64,000 nt of DNA from Iodobacter arcticus (GTDB taxonomy: Bacteria > Pseudomonadota > Gammaproteobacteria > Burkholderiales > Chitinibacteraceae), in the NCBI RefSeq assembly GCF_042664895.1, contig NZ_JBHTBQ010000033.1, positions 372,001 to 436,000 on the forward strand, given 5' to 3'. Below are positions 1 to 8,381 of the stretch, in pieces (position 1 is the first letter of the stretch; every line of letters starts with the position of its first letter). The notes below the pieces were generated by a model that saw only the letters and a list, made by a program, of their open reading frames with translations, searched no databases and was not told the DNA's origin. A program made the position numbers and the translations under genes.

Positions 1-174
1 CTTGATGGCGCACTGCGCGTCTCACTTTTCGATGCTGCGCAATCGCTAAGCGAAACGCTTCGAGTGCGCCCTACAGCTTCGCGCCCAATAAATCATCACG
101 GGATAAATCCCCTTTCTTGCTCGTATGCCATTGCCTATTTCTGGTAAGGCAGGCGTGCGTACGCTATTGGAATC

Positions 175-321
175 ATGATGATTAAATTATTAATGTCTTC
201 CCGCTGGTATCTGTGGTTTAGCTTTGGCTTGCTCATTATCAATATTGGCTCTGGATTAACTGCGGTGGCGGTGTTTAAGGTGGTAAAACCCAAGCAAGTC
301 ATGGAGGAGATCTTGACGTAA
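175..321 (+). CDS. small hypothetical single-span membrane protein
   Basis: This is a 48-codon reading frame beginning with two adjacent ATGs. The product has a short basic N-terminus, one hydrophobic stretch (about residues 12-36, rich in W, F, L, I and V) and a short charged tail containing KVVKPKQVMEE. That is the layout of a small one-span inner-membrane protein. No strong ribosome binding site is visible and I do not recognise the family. It sits in a repeat-rich end of the window with no partner gene in view, so it may be spurious. Confidence 0.33.
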   Translation: MMIKLLMSSRWYLWFSFGLLIINIGSGLTAVAVFKVVKPKQVMEEILT

Positions 322-419
322 AAACAGGGAGTATGGCTCCCTGCGTAAGATGGCTTATGGCTTACTTTGTATTAACTTTCCCAAATGGCCGGCCCATCAT
401 CCCCTAGTGTGTTTACCGG

Positions 420-605
420 TAATCCAGCAGCGCCGCTGGATTCCCGACAGCTTGTCATCGACGGTCATATCACGGGTGTCCAGCACGCTCTGCCGAACCC
501 AGTGTCATGGTGCCTTTGGTGACATGGGCGGTTTTGCTGACCAGTGTGCCGTTCAGCTGCACTTTGCCGTCATCAATCGTGGTGTCGCCACTAAAGTGTT
601 ACCTG
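420..605 (-). pseudogene. relic of a phage tail-spike/VgrG-like coding sequence
   Basis: Read on the minus strand, this stretch gives protein-like text in two frames. One frame reads DTTIDDGKVQLNGTLVSKTA followed by HVTKGTMTLGSAER. A second, shifted frame continues as VLDTRDMTVDDKLSGIQ. A stop lies just upstream of the first part. Short glycine/threonine-rich beta repeats of this kind are seen at the C-terminal ends of phage baseplate spike proteins (gpV) and VgrG proteins, so a decayed fragment of such a gene is possible. The family assignment is a guess; the broken frame is seen directly. Confidence 0.25.
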
Positions 606-612
606 ATCTTTA

Positions 613-752
613 CGCCGACCAGCACGAAATCCCCTCACTGCGGACAATCGAGTTGGCGGCTGCGGAACTTGCTTCGCTCAAACAGGCATCAAAGAAACCC
701 CGCCCCGCTTGTTCCTCGCTTCGGCGTTCTTCAAGGGGAGATTTAAGCCCTA
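613..752. repeat. dispersed repeat E, truncated copy 1
   Basis: About 125 bp from the text gaccagcacgaaatcccctc onward are nearly identical to a stretch at 60591-60720. The shared part runs through a block ending in cgcttcggcg and cttcaagggg. Copy 1 lacks the left part present in the second copy and joins the relic at 420-605 directly, so it is truncated at about position 613. Forward and reverse frames through the repeat are open but look like translated repeat, not a gene. Confidence 0.7.
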
Positions 753-840
753 TGCTACTAGCCGTGATTAAAGTCCAGATTATCTGGGCTTCAAAAACCC
801 TTAAAACCCAATGGAAAATCTCTTAATTCAAAGCCTGCTT

Positions 841-895
841 TTCTCTATGAAACGCTGTGTCCTCCGTGTTCTCTGTGGTTCAAGATTTGGGTTTG
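841..895. repeat. CTCTGTG-type dispersed repeat, copy A
   Basis: The segment contains cgtgttctctgtggttcaag followed by atttgggttt. The same core recurs at 62245-62279 and, in longer inverted form, at 12665-12840 and 17215-17325. It lies directly behind the stop codon of the ketosynthase fusion gene that ends at 914. Confidence 0.6.
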
Positions 896-913
896 GCGGC
901 ATAACATCATTTT

Positions 914-2776
914 TTAAATATGCTCAAACTGCATTAAATAAAGTTGTGCGCAGCGTTTGGCGGTGTTGAGTATGGCTGTAGCTGCTTTGGGGTCGATGGC
1001 GAGAGTGATTTCTACGGCGGCAAGCCAGCGGGCTAGATGGTGTTCGTCGTTGGCTCCGTGGTATTCCAAGAATTTGAAGGCTTGCGGTGGCAGGGCTACT
1101 TGCTGACGCAGCATGGGCAAGAGCGCAGGCACGATGCGCTGGCCTGTGCCTTCAATAATATAAATTGCGCCCAAGAGGCCAATAGGGTTGGGTGTTGCGG
1201 CGAGTGCATGTAGATAGCTATTAAGTGCTTCGCCACCTGGGTTACGTTTGAGCGCGGTGAGTGGCAGCTGGCCACCGGCAGCTTGGTAGTCCTGATAGAG
1301 GATTTCGAAATCGTGTTGCTCGTCATTAGCGTGCAGCTCGATCAGGCTGGCGAGCGGGGCAAAGTCGCCACTTAGCGAGGCGGCTGCTTCCCTCATCCAC
1401 AAGCTGCCTTCGCGCACTTGCGGCACCCAGGCGGCAGTCCAGTTGCGGTAGCTTGCCACATCAAAACGCTGGCTCACCAGTTGCGAGATCACAGGGCTGC
1501 GCCAGACTTGCGAGCGATAATCTTGCCATAGGCTGGCGAGTTGAGTGAGCAGAGGTTGCAGCGCAAGCGGGGCATTTTCCGCCTGATGTGGCGCTGGGAT
1601 ATTGGGCTCGAAGGTGTCAGTAGGGGCGGCGGCTGGAGCGATAGGTGGGCTGCTGGTGTCCTCATCGACTACTTCAAATAGCATATACGCTGCGCTGATC
1701 CGCCCTGATTCCGGGATAAAACAGAAAATCTTTTCACCAGCCTTAAGCGGCTTGGTTTGTAAGAAATCAGCCAGCATAATAAAAATAGATGCAGCGCCCG
1801 TGTTGCCGCGTGTAGCCAGATTGCTATACCAGCGCTCTGGCGGGATGCTAAGCCCCGCTTTGGCGAGTAGGTCTTCGACGACGGGCATAAATTTGGCCGA
1901 TGAGTAATGGCAAAGAAAATGGTCGATGTCGGTCGATTTAATCCAGCCTTCATCAACCAATTTTACATACTCATGGATACACACATCAAATAGCTGCGGC
2001 AACATGCGGATATCTTGGCGTAGCGACATTGCGCCAGCCGCTTCGGCCTCGCTAGAAGAAGCAAAATCTAGAAAAGACTGGCTGCGATCTTCCGTCAGGC
2101 CCAGCTGCATACACACTGGGTAATCACCAGAAAAGCTCTTTTGATGAATCCATTTAAGCTTGATATTTAGCCCTGCCTTGGGCTGGCGGCTGAGTAGCAG
2201 CGCACCGGCACCATCGGATAGCATCCAGCGCAAAAAGTGCGCGTCAAAATCACTTTGATAGCCACGCGGGGCAAAGCGGCTTTTTTTGAACATGCGTGAT
2301 GGCATTTCGGCGGCCACAGCCAGCGCTTGTTGGTGCGAACCAAGCTCGATGGCTTGCGCGGCAAATTCAATCGCACTGACGCCTGCCGCACATACGCCTT
2401 GGCAGGAAATAGTTTGCATCGGCGGCGCAGCCAGCTCGCCCTGAATCATATTGGCAAAGCCCGGCATGAGCGCGTCGCCCCCCGATGAGCCAACGGCCAA
2501 TAAAGTTACGTCGCTGAGAGATGTCTGTGCCCGATCTAAGCACTGATGTACTGCGGCTGCGGACATTTGGGCGTGGTTTTCAACGGTCTGGCCCTGTGCA
2601 TCAATGCCATAATGCCGTGTTTGGATGCCATTCTCCGCCAGAATCCGGCTTTTGATCCGCATAGAAATACGATTGATGGGGGCAATAAAGGCATCCATCT
2701 CTTCATTGTTGATAGCTGGCCCGGGTAGATGCAGCCCCGCTGCGGCAAGGTAAACATGTTCAAACTGAATAGGCAT
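914..2776 (-). CDS. ketoacyl synthase III fused to a heme-oxygenase-like di-iron domain
   Basis: A 620-residue two-domain enzyme. Residues 1 to about 370 are a thiolase-fold beta-ketoacyl-ACP synthase III: SCQGVCAAG carries the likely nucleophile Cys129, FLCHYSS the His (about 290), and RGNTGAAS the Asn (about 325), giving the C-H-N triad of KAS III. A proline/alanine-rich linker (about 372-400) leads to a helical C-terminal domain resembling TenA/heme-oxygenase-like di-iron oxidases. Possible metal ligands are in LHANDEQHDFE (about 481-491), IEGTG (Glu 542) and YHGANDEHH (His573, Asp577, His580). The start overlaps the stop of the desaturase upstream by one base (TGATG), so the genes are translationally coupled. 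I infer condensation of a fatty acyl chain followed by oxidative modification or C-C cleavage; the product is unknown. The domain calls are firm for KAS III and moderate for the C-terminal part. Confidence 0.8.
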   Translation of the reverse strand: MPIQFEHVYLAAAGLHLPGPAINNEEMDAFIAPINRISMRIKSRILAENGIQTRHYGIDAQGQTVENHAQMSAAAVHQCLDRAQTSLSDVTLLAVGSSGGDALMPGFANMIQGELAAPPMQTISCQGVCAAGVSAIEFAAQAIELGSHQQALAVAAEMPSRMFKKSRFAPRGYQSDFDAHFLRWMLSDGAGALLLSRQPKAGLNIKLKWIHQKSFSGDYPVCMQLGLTEDRSQSFLDFASSSEAEAAGAMSLRQDIRMLPQLFDVCIHEYVKLVDEGWIKSTDIDHFLCHYSSAKFMPVVEDLLAKAGLSIPPERWYSNLATRGNTGAASIFIMLADFLQTKPLKAGEKIFCFIPESGRISAAYMLFEVVDEDTSSPPIAPAAAPTDTFEPNIPAPHQAENAPLALQPLLTQLASLWQDYRSQVWRSPVISQLVSQRFDVASYRNWTAAWVPQVREGSLWMREAAASLSGDFAPLASLIELHANDEQHDFEILYQDYQAAGGQLPLTALKRNPGGEALNSYLHALAATPNPIGLLGAIYIIEGTGQRIVPALLPMLRQQVALPPQAFKFLEYHGANDEHHLARWLAAVEITLAIDPKAATAILNTAKRCAQLYLMQFEHI

Positions 2777-3669
2777 CAGGATTCCTTGGTATGGCTCATC
2801 AAGCTCTGGCTACGCCAGCGTGGCCAGATGGGGCTTAGAAAATAGCTGCGGCACATATACCAAAGTAGCGGGCCGGCATTGAGGCGCGGATCGACTTGAT
2901 CTTGGTATTGCAGGTGGAGTTGGGTGAGCGCCGACCAGTGTGCACGCGGGTGGCGATGGTGCGCTGTATGCAGGCCGATATTAAACAGCAGCGGGTTGAC
3001 CCAGCCTTCAAAGTTGCGAGCAAAATTAATATTTGAGTTGCCATTGGCATGGGCATGTTGCAGGTAATTGGTCGCCAGCAGCCAGTGCAGGCCATAGAGC
3101 TGGGGCAGTAAGACAAAAATAAGAAATTTTTGCCAGTTAATCCAAGCCAAAATACCCCAGAGTAAGAGCACTATTACGTATTGACGCAGGCAGTAATAAA
3201 ACACGCCGGCGTGCCGCTGCTTTAAGCACAGCAGCCAGTCTATAAACAGTGGATAAAGTACGATCGTGGCTTGCAATGGGTGTAAAAGATAGCCGATCAG
3301 ATGATTACTGTCGCTACCAAAGCGATAAGTGCGCGCCACATCTTTAGGGCCGTGGCGATAGCGGTGGTGATTACGGATATGCGCCGGATAAAACACAAAA
3401 GTAGGGTGGCCTTGCAAGAGCGTGATCCAGAAATCGCTGATTCGATTGAAGCGTTTACAGTGCCACATCCGCAAATGGGTGTGATTGTGGTGAATCACGC
3501 CAATGCCGAGGGTCAGAAACAGCACGATGGCAAAGAGGATTTGATTGATCAGCGAGGATAGCCCAGTGCGCCATAGCCAAATCACCAGCAGCGGCTGCAA
3601 GATGAGATAGAGCAGGCTTTGCCAATCGCGTTTATTTCTAAGCAGCTTATCCGGCAGACTGCTAAGCAT
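2776..3669 (-). CDS. membrane fatty acid desaturase
   Basis: A 297-residue integral membrane protein of the fatty acid desaturase/hydroxylase superfamily. The histidine clusters that hold the di-iron centre are visible: HHNHTH (about residue 60), HIRNHHRYRH (about 96-105), QHAHANG (about 207) and HTAHHRHP (about 236-243). Hydrophobic segments near residues 18-55, 125-145 and 155-195 fit the usual membrane hairpins. The enzyme should use O2 and electrons from a redox partner to desaturate or hydroxylate an acyl chain; the substrate is not evident. Its start lies 8 bases inside the upstream hydroxylase gene and its stop overlaps the start of the ketosynthase fusion, so all three are likely made together. 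No ferredoxin or acyl-activating enzyme is encoded nearby. Confidence 0.85.
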   Translation of the reverse strand: MLSSLPDKLLRNKRDWQSLLYLILQPLLVIWLWRTGLSSLINQILFAIVLFLTLGIGVIHHNHTHLRMWHCKRFNRISDFWITLLQGHPTFVFYPAHIRNHHRYRHGPKDVARTYRFGSDSNHLIGYLLHPLQATIVLYPLFIDWLLCLKQRHAGVFYYCLRQYVIVLLLWGILAWINWQKFLIFVLLPQLYGLHWLLATNYLQHAHANGNSNINFARNFEGWVNPLLFNIGLHTAHHRHPRAHWSALTQLHLQYQDQVDPRLNAGPLLWYMCRSYFLSPIWPRWRSQSLMSHTKES

Positions 3670-4441
3670 TGCGCTCGATCTGCTTATTGGCGGCGTCAGC
3701 GGGCAGGGCGGTGTTTAAGAGGCGATCCATAAACGGAAACATAAAGCCGTAATTGCCGTGGTAACAGGCATGGTGCAGATGATGGCGGCGTGCACCATTG
3801 AGCCACCAGCGATCATGATCGGCATCAGGCAAAAAGTCGTAATTGGAATGACCGATATTATTAAAAATAATACTAAAAACAGGAACGGCAGCGAGCGAGT
3901 AAATCGAGAAATCATGCACCAGCATTGGTAGCATAATCACATTGCCCAGCATGATGGCTTCAACAGGGTGAAAGCTATAGGTCGACCAAGGTGTGGTCAC
4001 TATCGAGCGATGATGGGGCAGATGAAAGCGCTTTAGCCAGCGGGTGTGTAGCAGACGGTGGTTAATATAGAAGTGGATTTCATTCCAGACCACTAAGACG
4101 AAGATTTCGGTAGCTATCTGCATGCCTGAAGCATGGATGGCGAGCTGCGCCCAGCCCAGTTGCAACATGCCCCAGGGGAAAATCATCCCTGTGCCAAATA
4201 AAATAATGGCGAGTATTGATTGGCTTAGCTCGCGGGTGAGCTGATGTGGGCCTTGTGGACGAGGATCAAGCACATGGCCATAGGCGATTTTTGGCAGCAG
4301 TTGATGGCTTAAAAACCAGGTGAGTGCGCCAAAGCCAAAATACAGGGCGGCAAAAAATAGCACGCCAACGCCCATAATTTCATGCCACTGAGTATTAAGA
4401 ATAAATTCGCGCACAGAGCTTGGCCCAAAGACAATGGCCAA
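3662..4441 (-). CDS. sterol desaturase/fatty acid hydroxylase family protein
   Basis: A 259-residue membrane protein of the fatty acid hydroxylase (sterol desaturase) superfamily, which is distinct from the desaturase next to it. Its histidine motifs are NHRLLH (about 146-151), HLPHH (about 159-163) and HHLHHACYHGNYG near residue 228. About four hydrophobic segments precede and separate the motifs. It is the first gene of the three-gene operon with the desaturase and the ketosynthase fusion. Members of this family hydroxylate or desaturate lipids such as sterols, carotenoids and sphingoid or fatty chains, but this sequence does not indicate which. Only about 80 bases separate its start from the terminator of the next operon, so the promoter must lie between 4442 and 4520. 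Confidence 0.82.
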   Translation of the reverse strand: MAIVFGPSSVREFILNTQWHEIMGVGVLFFAALYFGFGALTWFLSHQLLPKIAYGHVLDPRPQGPHQLTRELSQSILAIILFGTGMIFPWGMLQLGWAQLAIHASGMQIATEIFVLVVWNEIHFYINHRLLHTRWLKRFHLPHHRSIVTTPWSTYSFHPVEAIMLGNVIMLPMLVHDFSIYSLAAVPVFSIIFNNIGHSNYDFLPDADHDRWWLNGARRHHLHHACYHGNYGFMFPFMDRLLNTALPADAANKQIERNA

Positions 4442-4520
4442 TTGTATGACATTTAACAGCCTGTTTGCATAGTTTGTCGGCGGGCAAGGAGAATGTGTAA
4501 TGGCTTATCAGGTGGAGGCA

Positions 4521-4549
4521 AAAAAATAGCCCGCGGTGCAGGCGGGCTA
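4521..4549 (-). terminator. terminator of the ccoGH transcript
   Basis: Stem tagcccgc/gcgggcta (4527-4534 and 4542-4549) with a 7-base loop is followed, on the minus strand, by a run of six T (aaaaaa at 4521-4526 on plus). It lies 11 bases behind the stop of ccoH. Confidence 0.85.
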
Positions 4550-4560
4550 TGGGGTGATGC

Positions 4561-5058
4561 TTACAAAGTAGGGGTAAGCGCTAGGGCTTCGGCATCGCTA
4601 ATGGTCCATTCGGCTTTTAAGCGCCAATGCTTTTGCGTATCCGCCAGCTCTACTTGCCAGCGCGGCTGGGTGAGGGCATTTTCTAGCTTGCCCACATAAA
4701 ACTGCGGCGCTTCTTTGCTTAAGATAATGGTCTGATCTTTTCCTGCACGGGTGGGGTGCATCAGCTTGAGTACCAGATTATCGTTGACCGCTTTATTTAG
4801 CTGAATACGGATTGATTTACCATCAGCGCCCAGCATCAGCTTGCCGCTTAAGCCTAGCGCTGCTGCTTTGCTATCCCGATGAATCTGGCTGTTAATTTCC
4901 TGGCCTTCTTTGTAGTAATCATCGCTGACCAAGCCATCGTCACTTTGTACCGCCTGAAAAAACAAGTTGATCCCGCCGATGACGGCCACCGCAGGAAAAA
5001 GAATCAGTAGCCATACATGACGGTGCTTGTACCAAGGTTCAATTGTTTCTACTTGCAT
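4561..5058 (-). CDS. ccoH: FixH/CcoH cbb3 oxidase assembly protein
   Basis: A 165-residue FixH-family protein, needed for assembly of cbb3-type cytochrome oxidase in the inner membrane. One N-terminal membrane span follows YKHRHVWLL (about residues 14-33). The motif SDDYYKEGQEIN (about 45-56), typical of FixH, is followed by a periplasmic beta-rich domain. It starts one base after the ccoG stop, so the two genes form one unit, closed by the terminator at 4521-4549. The family is thought to help CcoI/CcoG deliver copper or stabilise CcoP; the exact role is not settled. Confidence 0.88.
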   Translation of the reverse strand: MQVETIEPWYKHRHVWLLILFPAVAVIGGINLFFQAVQSDDGLVSDDYYKEGQEINSQIHRDSKAAALGLSGKLMLGADGKSIRIQLNKAVNDNLVLKLMHPTRAGKDQTIILSKEAPQFYVGKLENALTQPRWQVELADTQKHWRLKAEWTISDAEALALTPTL

Positions 5059-5059
5059 T

Positions 5060-6496
5060 TTATCTTCCTATAAAACTAGATTTTTCTCGTGCCGTGATAG
5101 CCGGGTTATCCGTTGCGGTAATAATGAAGTGCATTTCATGGCCGCCGGGGCCAGCTTTGCCTGGCTCTACTTGTACGCGCACACCAATATCTTGGCTGGC
5201 TGTGGCTTCAACAAAGATCTGACCGCTGCCTTCCACAATGGTTCTTGAGTTGGGTAAGCCATCGGTGGTGATGATATAGCTATGGGCTTTTTCATCGGCA
5301 TTTTGAATTTGTAAGCGATAGCTGTTTTCCAGCCAGCCATCGTCAGCTTCTCGCACCATGGCGACCCGGTCACGAGAGATATTCACTTTGATCGGCTTAC
5401 GCATGACCAAGGAGCCAACGGTAATGCCCAGAATGATAATCAGCACCAGCACATACATCATTACCCGTGGACGAGTGATTTTTTTGATGATGTCGCGTTC
5501 CGGGTATTTATGCTCCAGTGCGTTTTCGGTGGTGTAGCGTATCAGCCCGCGTGGATATTGCATTTTATCCATAATTTCGTCACAGGCATCAATACAGGCC
5601 GCACAGCCGATGCACTCGTATTGTAAGCCATCGCGGATATCAATCCCCACTGGGCAAACCTGCACGCACACCGTGCAATCGATGCAGTCGCCAAGGCCGG
5701 CGGCTTTGTAGTCCGTTTCTTTCTTACGGCTGCCGCGAGGGTCGCCGCGTTCGGCATCGTAAGAAATAATCAGGGTATCTGCATCAAACATCGTGCTTTG
5801 AAAGCGCGCATAGGGGCACATGTATTTACAGACTTGCTCACGCATCCAGCCGGCATTGCCATAAGTGGCGAAGCCATAAAAGCAAACCCAAAAGGTTTCC
5901 CACGCGCTGAGATTAAACCGGCTTGCTTCTGCCCACAGATCCATAATCGGCGTGAAATAGCCAACAAAAGTGAAGCCTGTCCAGAGCGATAGCAAAATCC
6001 AGATGCTGTGTTTGCTTACTTTTAAACGGATTTTTCTTGCGCTGAGCGGTGCGGTATCGAGCTTGATACGGGCCATCCGATCGCCTTCTACCCATTTTTC
6101 TATCCAGAGAAAAATCTCGGTGTAGACAGTCTGCGGACAGGCGTAACCACACCAAAGCCGCCCGCCTGCGGTGGTCCAGGCAAAAAGACCAATGGCGCTG
6201 GCTAAGAGTAGGGCGGTGAGGTAGATAAAGTCTTGTGGCAGAAATACAAAGCCATAAATGTAAAAAATGTGTTCGTTCAAATTAAACAGCAGCGCCTGGC
6301 GGCCATTCATTTGAATCCAGGGCATGCCGTAAAAAAACAGCTGAGTGATCACAACAAATAGAATGCGCCAGCGATTAAATAAACCGTTTACCCAGCGAGG
6401 GTAGATTTTTTTATGCTTGCTATAAAGGTGGATTTCTTCATATTCACCATCGTCCTGGATCACAGTGACGGGAATATCACGTAATTTTTTACTCAT
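5060..6496 (-). CDS. ccoG: cytochrome c oxidase accessory protein CcoG (FixG)
   Basis: A 478-residue membrane iron-sulfur protein of the CcoG/RdxA/FixG family, proposed to reduce or handle copper during cbb3 oxidase assembly. The N-terminal half has several membrane segments and the motif CGYACPQTVYTE. The middle carries two ferredoxin-type clusters, CIDCTVCVQVCP and CIGCAACIDACDE. After a last span (MYVLVLIIILGITVGSLVM) comes a periplasmic Ig-like domain. I chose the ATG at 6496 (MSKKLRDIPV) because ggag lies 7-10 bases before it; the frame is open for 39 more codons but that part crosses the terminator behind ccoP. It is followed at once by ccoH. Confidence 0.92.
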   Translation of the reverse strand: MSKKLRDIPVTVIQDDGEYEEIHLYSKHKKIYPRWVNGLFNRWRILFVVITQLFFYGMPWIQMNGRQALLFNLNEHIFYIYGFVFLPQDFIYLTALLLASAIGLFAWTTAGGRLWCGYACPQTVYTEIFLWIEKWVEGDRMARIKLDTAPLSARKIRLKVSKHSIWILLSLWTGFTFVGYFTPIMDLWAEASRFNLSAWETFWVCFYGFATYGNAGWMREQVCKYMCPYARFQSTMFDADTLIISYDAERGDPRGSRKKETDYKAAGLGDCIDCTVCVQVCPVGIDIRDGLQYECIGCAACIDACDEIMDKMQYPRGLIRYTTENALEHKYPERDIIKKITRPRVMMYVLVLIIILGITVGSLVMRKPIKVNISRDRVAMVREADDGWLENSYRLQIQNADEKAHSYIITTDGLPNSRTIVEGSGQIFVEATASQDIGVRVQVEPGKAGPGGHEMHFIITATDNPAITAREKSSFIGR

Positions 6497-6561
6497 TTTG
6501 ACTACTCCAGGCAAAATGGCTTGCGGCAGCGTAGCGCTCGCGCAAAGCATTTCGATCAAGG

Positions 6562-6590
6562 AAAAACGGGCGGGATAAGCCCGCCCGTTT
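6562..6590 (-). terminator. terminator between ccoP and ccoG
   Basis: Perfect 11-bp stem aaacgggcggg/cccgcccgttt (6564-6574 and 6580-6590) with a 5-base loop and, on the minus strand, a following T tract (aaaaa at 6562-6566 on plus). It should end or attenuate the ccoNOQP transcript before ccoG. Confidence 0.85.
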
Positions 6591-6634
6591 AAAGCATCAG
6601 GGGGCACACACACCTGCCCACCCTAGATGTTTCT

Positions 6635-7543
6635 TTACTTTGCTTTTTCCTTGTTGGAAAGACCGTAAACATAGCCAGCCAGTAAATGCACTTTGGCATC
6701 GCCTAGGAATTCTTTCCAGGCAGGCATCACATTGCTGCGACCATTGGTGATGGTCTCAATAATGACGGCTTCAGAGCCGCCATACAGCCAGTTGTTGTCA
6801 GTCAGATTAGGCGCACCTAAATCCTGATTGCCTTTGCCTTCCACACCATGACATGCCACACAGACTTGTTTGAATGTCTCTGCGCCACGGCTGGCACGCA
6901 ATTCATTACGTGGTTTGCCTGCCAGTTGTAATACATAGTTGGCCGCGTCTTTTACTTTTTCTTCACCAAAAACAGCACCAAACGCAGGCATTTGCCCGTG
7001 GCGGCCCTTGGCAATGGTTTCCAGGATTTTTTCTGGTGAGCCACCGTGCAGCCATTCGCCATCAGTCAGGTTAGGAAAACCTTTTGCACCGCGTGCATCT
7101 GCGCCATGGCACTGGATACAGTAAGTCAGATACAGGCGCTTACCCATATCCATGGCTTCTTGGCTGTTTGAAATGCTGGCAATCGGCATTTTGGAGTACT
7201 TATCGTACAAGTGCTGATATTTAGAATCGGCTTGTACAACTTCTTTGCCGTACTGATTGGTGGAAGTCCATTTCCAGACGCCACCCCAAATGCCTGGGTA
7301 GAGTACAAGGTAAACTACGCTAAAAACAATGGTCATATAGAACATCATGACCCACCAGCCTGGCAGCGGGTTGTTGTATTCCTCTAGATCGTCATCCCAT
7401 TTGTGGCCGGTTACATCGGCGTTTTCACCTTTTTTAAGCTTAACAACGCCTTGGCTCATCAGGAGCAAAGTCATCGCTACAATACCGCCGATCACAATGA
7501 TCGCGATCCAATAATTCCAAAAGATACTTTGAAAATCTGTCAT
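6635..7543 (-). CDS. ccoP: cbb3-type cytochrome c oxidase subunit III (CcoP)
   Basis: A 302-residue diheme c-type cytochrome subunit of the cbb3 oxidase. Two membrane spans near the N-terminus (about 9-30 and 63-83) frame the conserved segment GHKWDDDLEEYNNPLPGWW. The periplasmic part has two heme sites, CIQCHGADARG (about 141-145) and CVACHGVEGKG (about 228-232), each with a downstream Met ligand candidate (GQMPAF and NVMPAW). It passes electrons from soluble cytochrome c to CcoO and CcoN. It starts 19 bases after ccoQ. Confidence 0.95.
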   Translation of the reverse strand: MTDFQSIFWNYWIAIIVIGGIVAMTLLLMSQGVVKLKKGENADVTGHKWDDDLEEYNNPLPGWWVMMFYMTIVFSVVYLVLYPGIWGGVWKWTSTNQYGKEVVQADSKYQHLYDKYSKMPIASISNSQEAMDMGKRLYLTYCIQCHGADARGAKGFPNLTDGEWLHGGSPEKILETIAKGRHGQMPAFGAVFGEEKVKDAANYVLQLAGKPRNELRASRGAETFKQVCVACHGVEGKGNQDLGAPNLTDNNWLYGGSEAVIIETITNGRSNVMPAWKEFLGDAKVHLLAGYVYGLSNKEKAK

Positions 7544-7562
7544 TTTTTATATCCTCTAGAAA

Positions 7563-7730
7563 TCAGGAGGTCTTGTTTGATGAGGGCAGATCATCATCAA
7601 GGAGCGGCTGGTTGGCCGCTTCATCAAAGGATGCTTTGCTATTTTTGCTATAGGCCCAAATGATGATGCCAACAAAGCAGATAAAACTGGCTACGGTAGA
7701 AAGCACGCGTAGATCGTTTAGTATTTCCAT
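7563..7730 (-). CDS. ccoQ: cbb3-type oxidase small subunit CcoQ
   Basis: A 55-residue protein lying in the gap between ccoO and ccoP. It starts MEILNDLRVLSTVASFICFV and continues through GIIIWAYSKNSK to an acidic tail. A single membrane span followed by W/Y and a basic patch is the CcoQ pattern. CcoQ is a non-catalytic subunit that stabilises the core complex. The start is 6 bases after the ccoO stop and the gene ends 19 bases before ccoP. Confidence 0.88.
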   Translation of the reverse strand: MEILNDLRVLSTVASFICFVGIIIWAYSKNSKASFDEAANQPLLDDDLPSSNKTS

Positions 7731-7736
7731 GATGAA

Positions 7737-8363
7737 TTACCTCTTGTTCTTGAGTGCAAGACCCAAGCCTTGTAGGTAGAAAATCACTGCTTCCATTTCT
7801 GTTTTGCCTTCCGTTGCGGCGATCGAGCCTTTGATATCCGCATCGGTGTAAGGATCACCCAGCTTACGCAGCGCGATCATTTTGGCGGGCAGCGCGGCAG
7901 AATCCACTTTGTTTGCAGCCAACCATGGGAAGGCGGGCATATTGGATTCAGGCACAACATCACGTGGGTTCATCAAGTGAGCACGATGCCATTCATCAGA
8001 GTAGCGAGCGCCAACGCGTGCTAGGTCAGGCCCTGTACGCTTAGAGCCCCACTGAAATGGACGATCATAAACCGACTCACCCGCTACTGAGTAATGGCCA
8101 TAACGCTCTGTTTCTGCACGGAAAGGGCGAATCATTTGTGAGTGGCAGTTGTAACAACCTTCACGCACATAGATATCGCGCCCAGCCAGTGCCAGTGCGG
8201 TGTAAGGCTTTACCCCGGCAATGGGTTTGGTCGTGGAGTTGCTAAACATCAGCGGTAAAATTTCTACCAGCATGGCAACGCTGAGTGTTAGCAGCGTTAA
8301 AACAATCAGATAAGCAACGTTTTGTTCAACCCGCGCTTGCAGCTGGTTCATAAAGTTTTTCAT
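7737..8363 (-). CDS. ccoO: cbb3-type cytochrome c oxidase subunit II (CcoO)
   Basis: A 208-residue monoheme cytochrome c subunit. One N-terminal membrane anchor (about residues 18-36) is followed by GRDIYVREGCYNCHSQMIRP, with the CxxCH heme site and the conserved QMIRPF run. The conserved WGSKRTGPDLARVG and NMPAFPWL motifs follow, the latter supplying the Met ligand. It relays electrons from CcoP to CcoN. It lies 18 bases behind ccoN and 6 bases ahead of ccoQ. Confidence 0.95.
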   Translation of the reverse strand: MKNFMNQLQARVEQNVAYLIVLTLLTLSVAMLVEILPLMFSNSTTKPIAGVKPYTALALAGRDIYVREGCYNCHSQMIRPFRAETERYGHYSVAGESVYDRPFQWGSKRTGPDLARVGARYSDEWHRAHLMNPRDVVPESNMPAFPWLAANKVDSAALPAKMIALRKLGDPYTDADIKGSIAATEGKTEMEAVIFYLQGLGLALKNKR

Positions 8364-8381
8364 GATTTTTTCTCCCCTCGA

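Larger units (their letters stand above)
322..913. other. intergenic stretch of relics and repeats
   Basis: No believable gene is seen in these 590 bases. They hold the coding relic at 420-605, repeat E copy 1 and repeat A. A 158-codon frame at 350-826 runs across all three unrelated pieces, so it is not a gene. Confidence 0.6.

Noticed and set aside
350..826. 158-codon open frame near the left end
   Set aside because: It runs across three unrelated repeat and relic pieces and lacks any protein-family feature.
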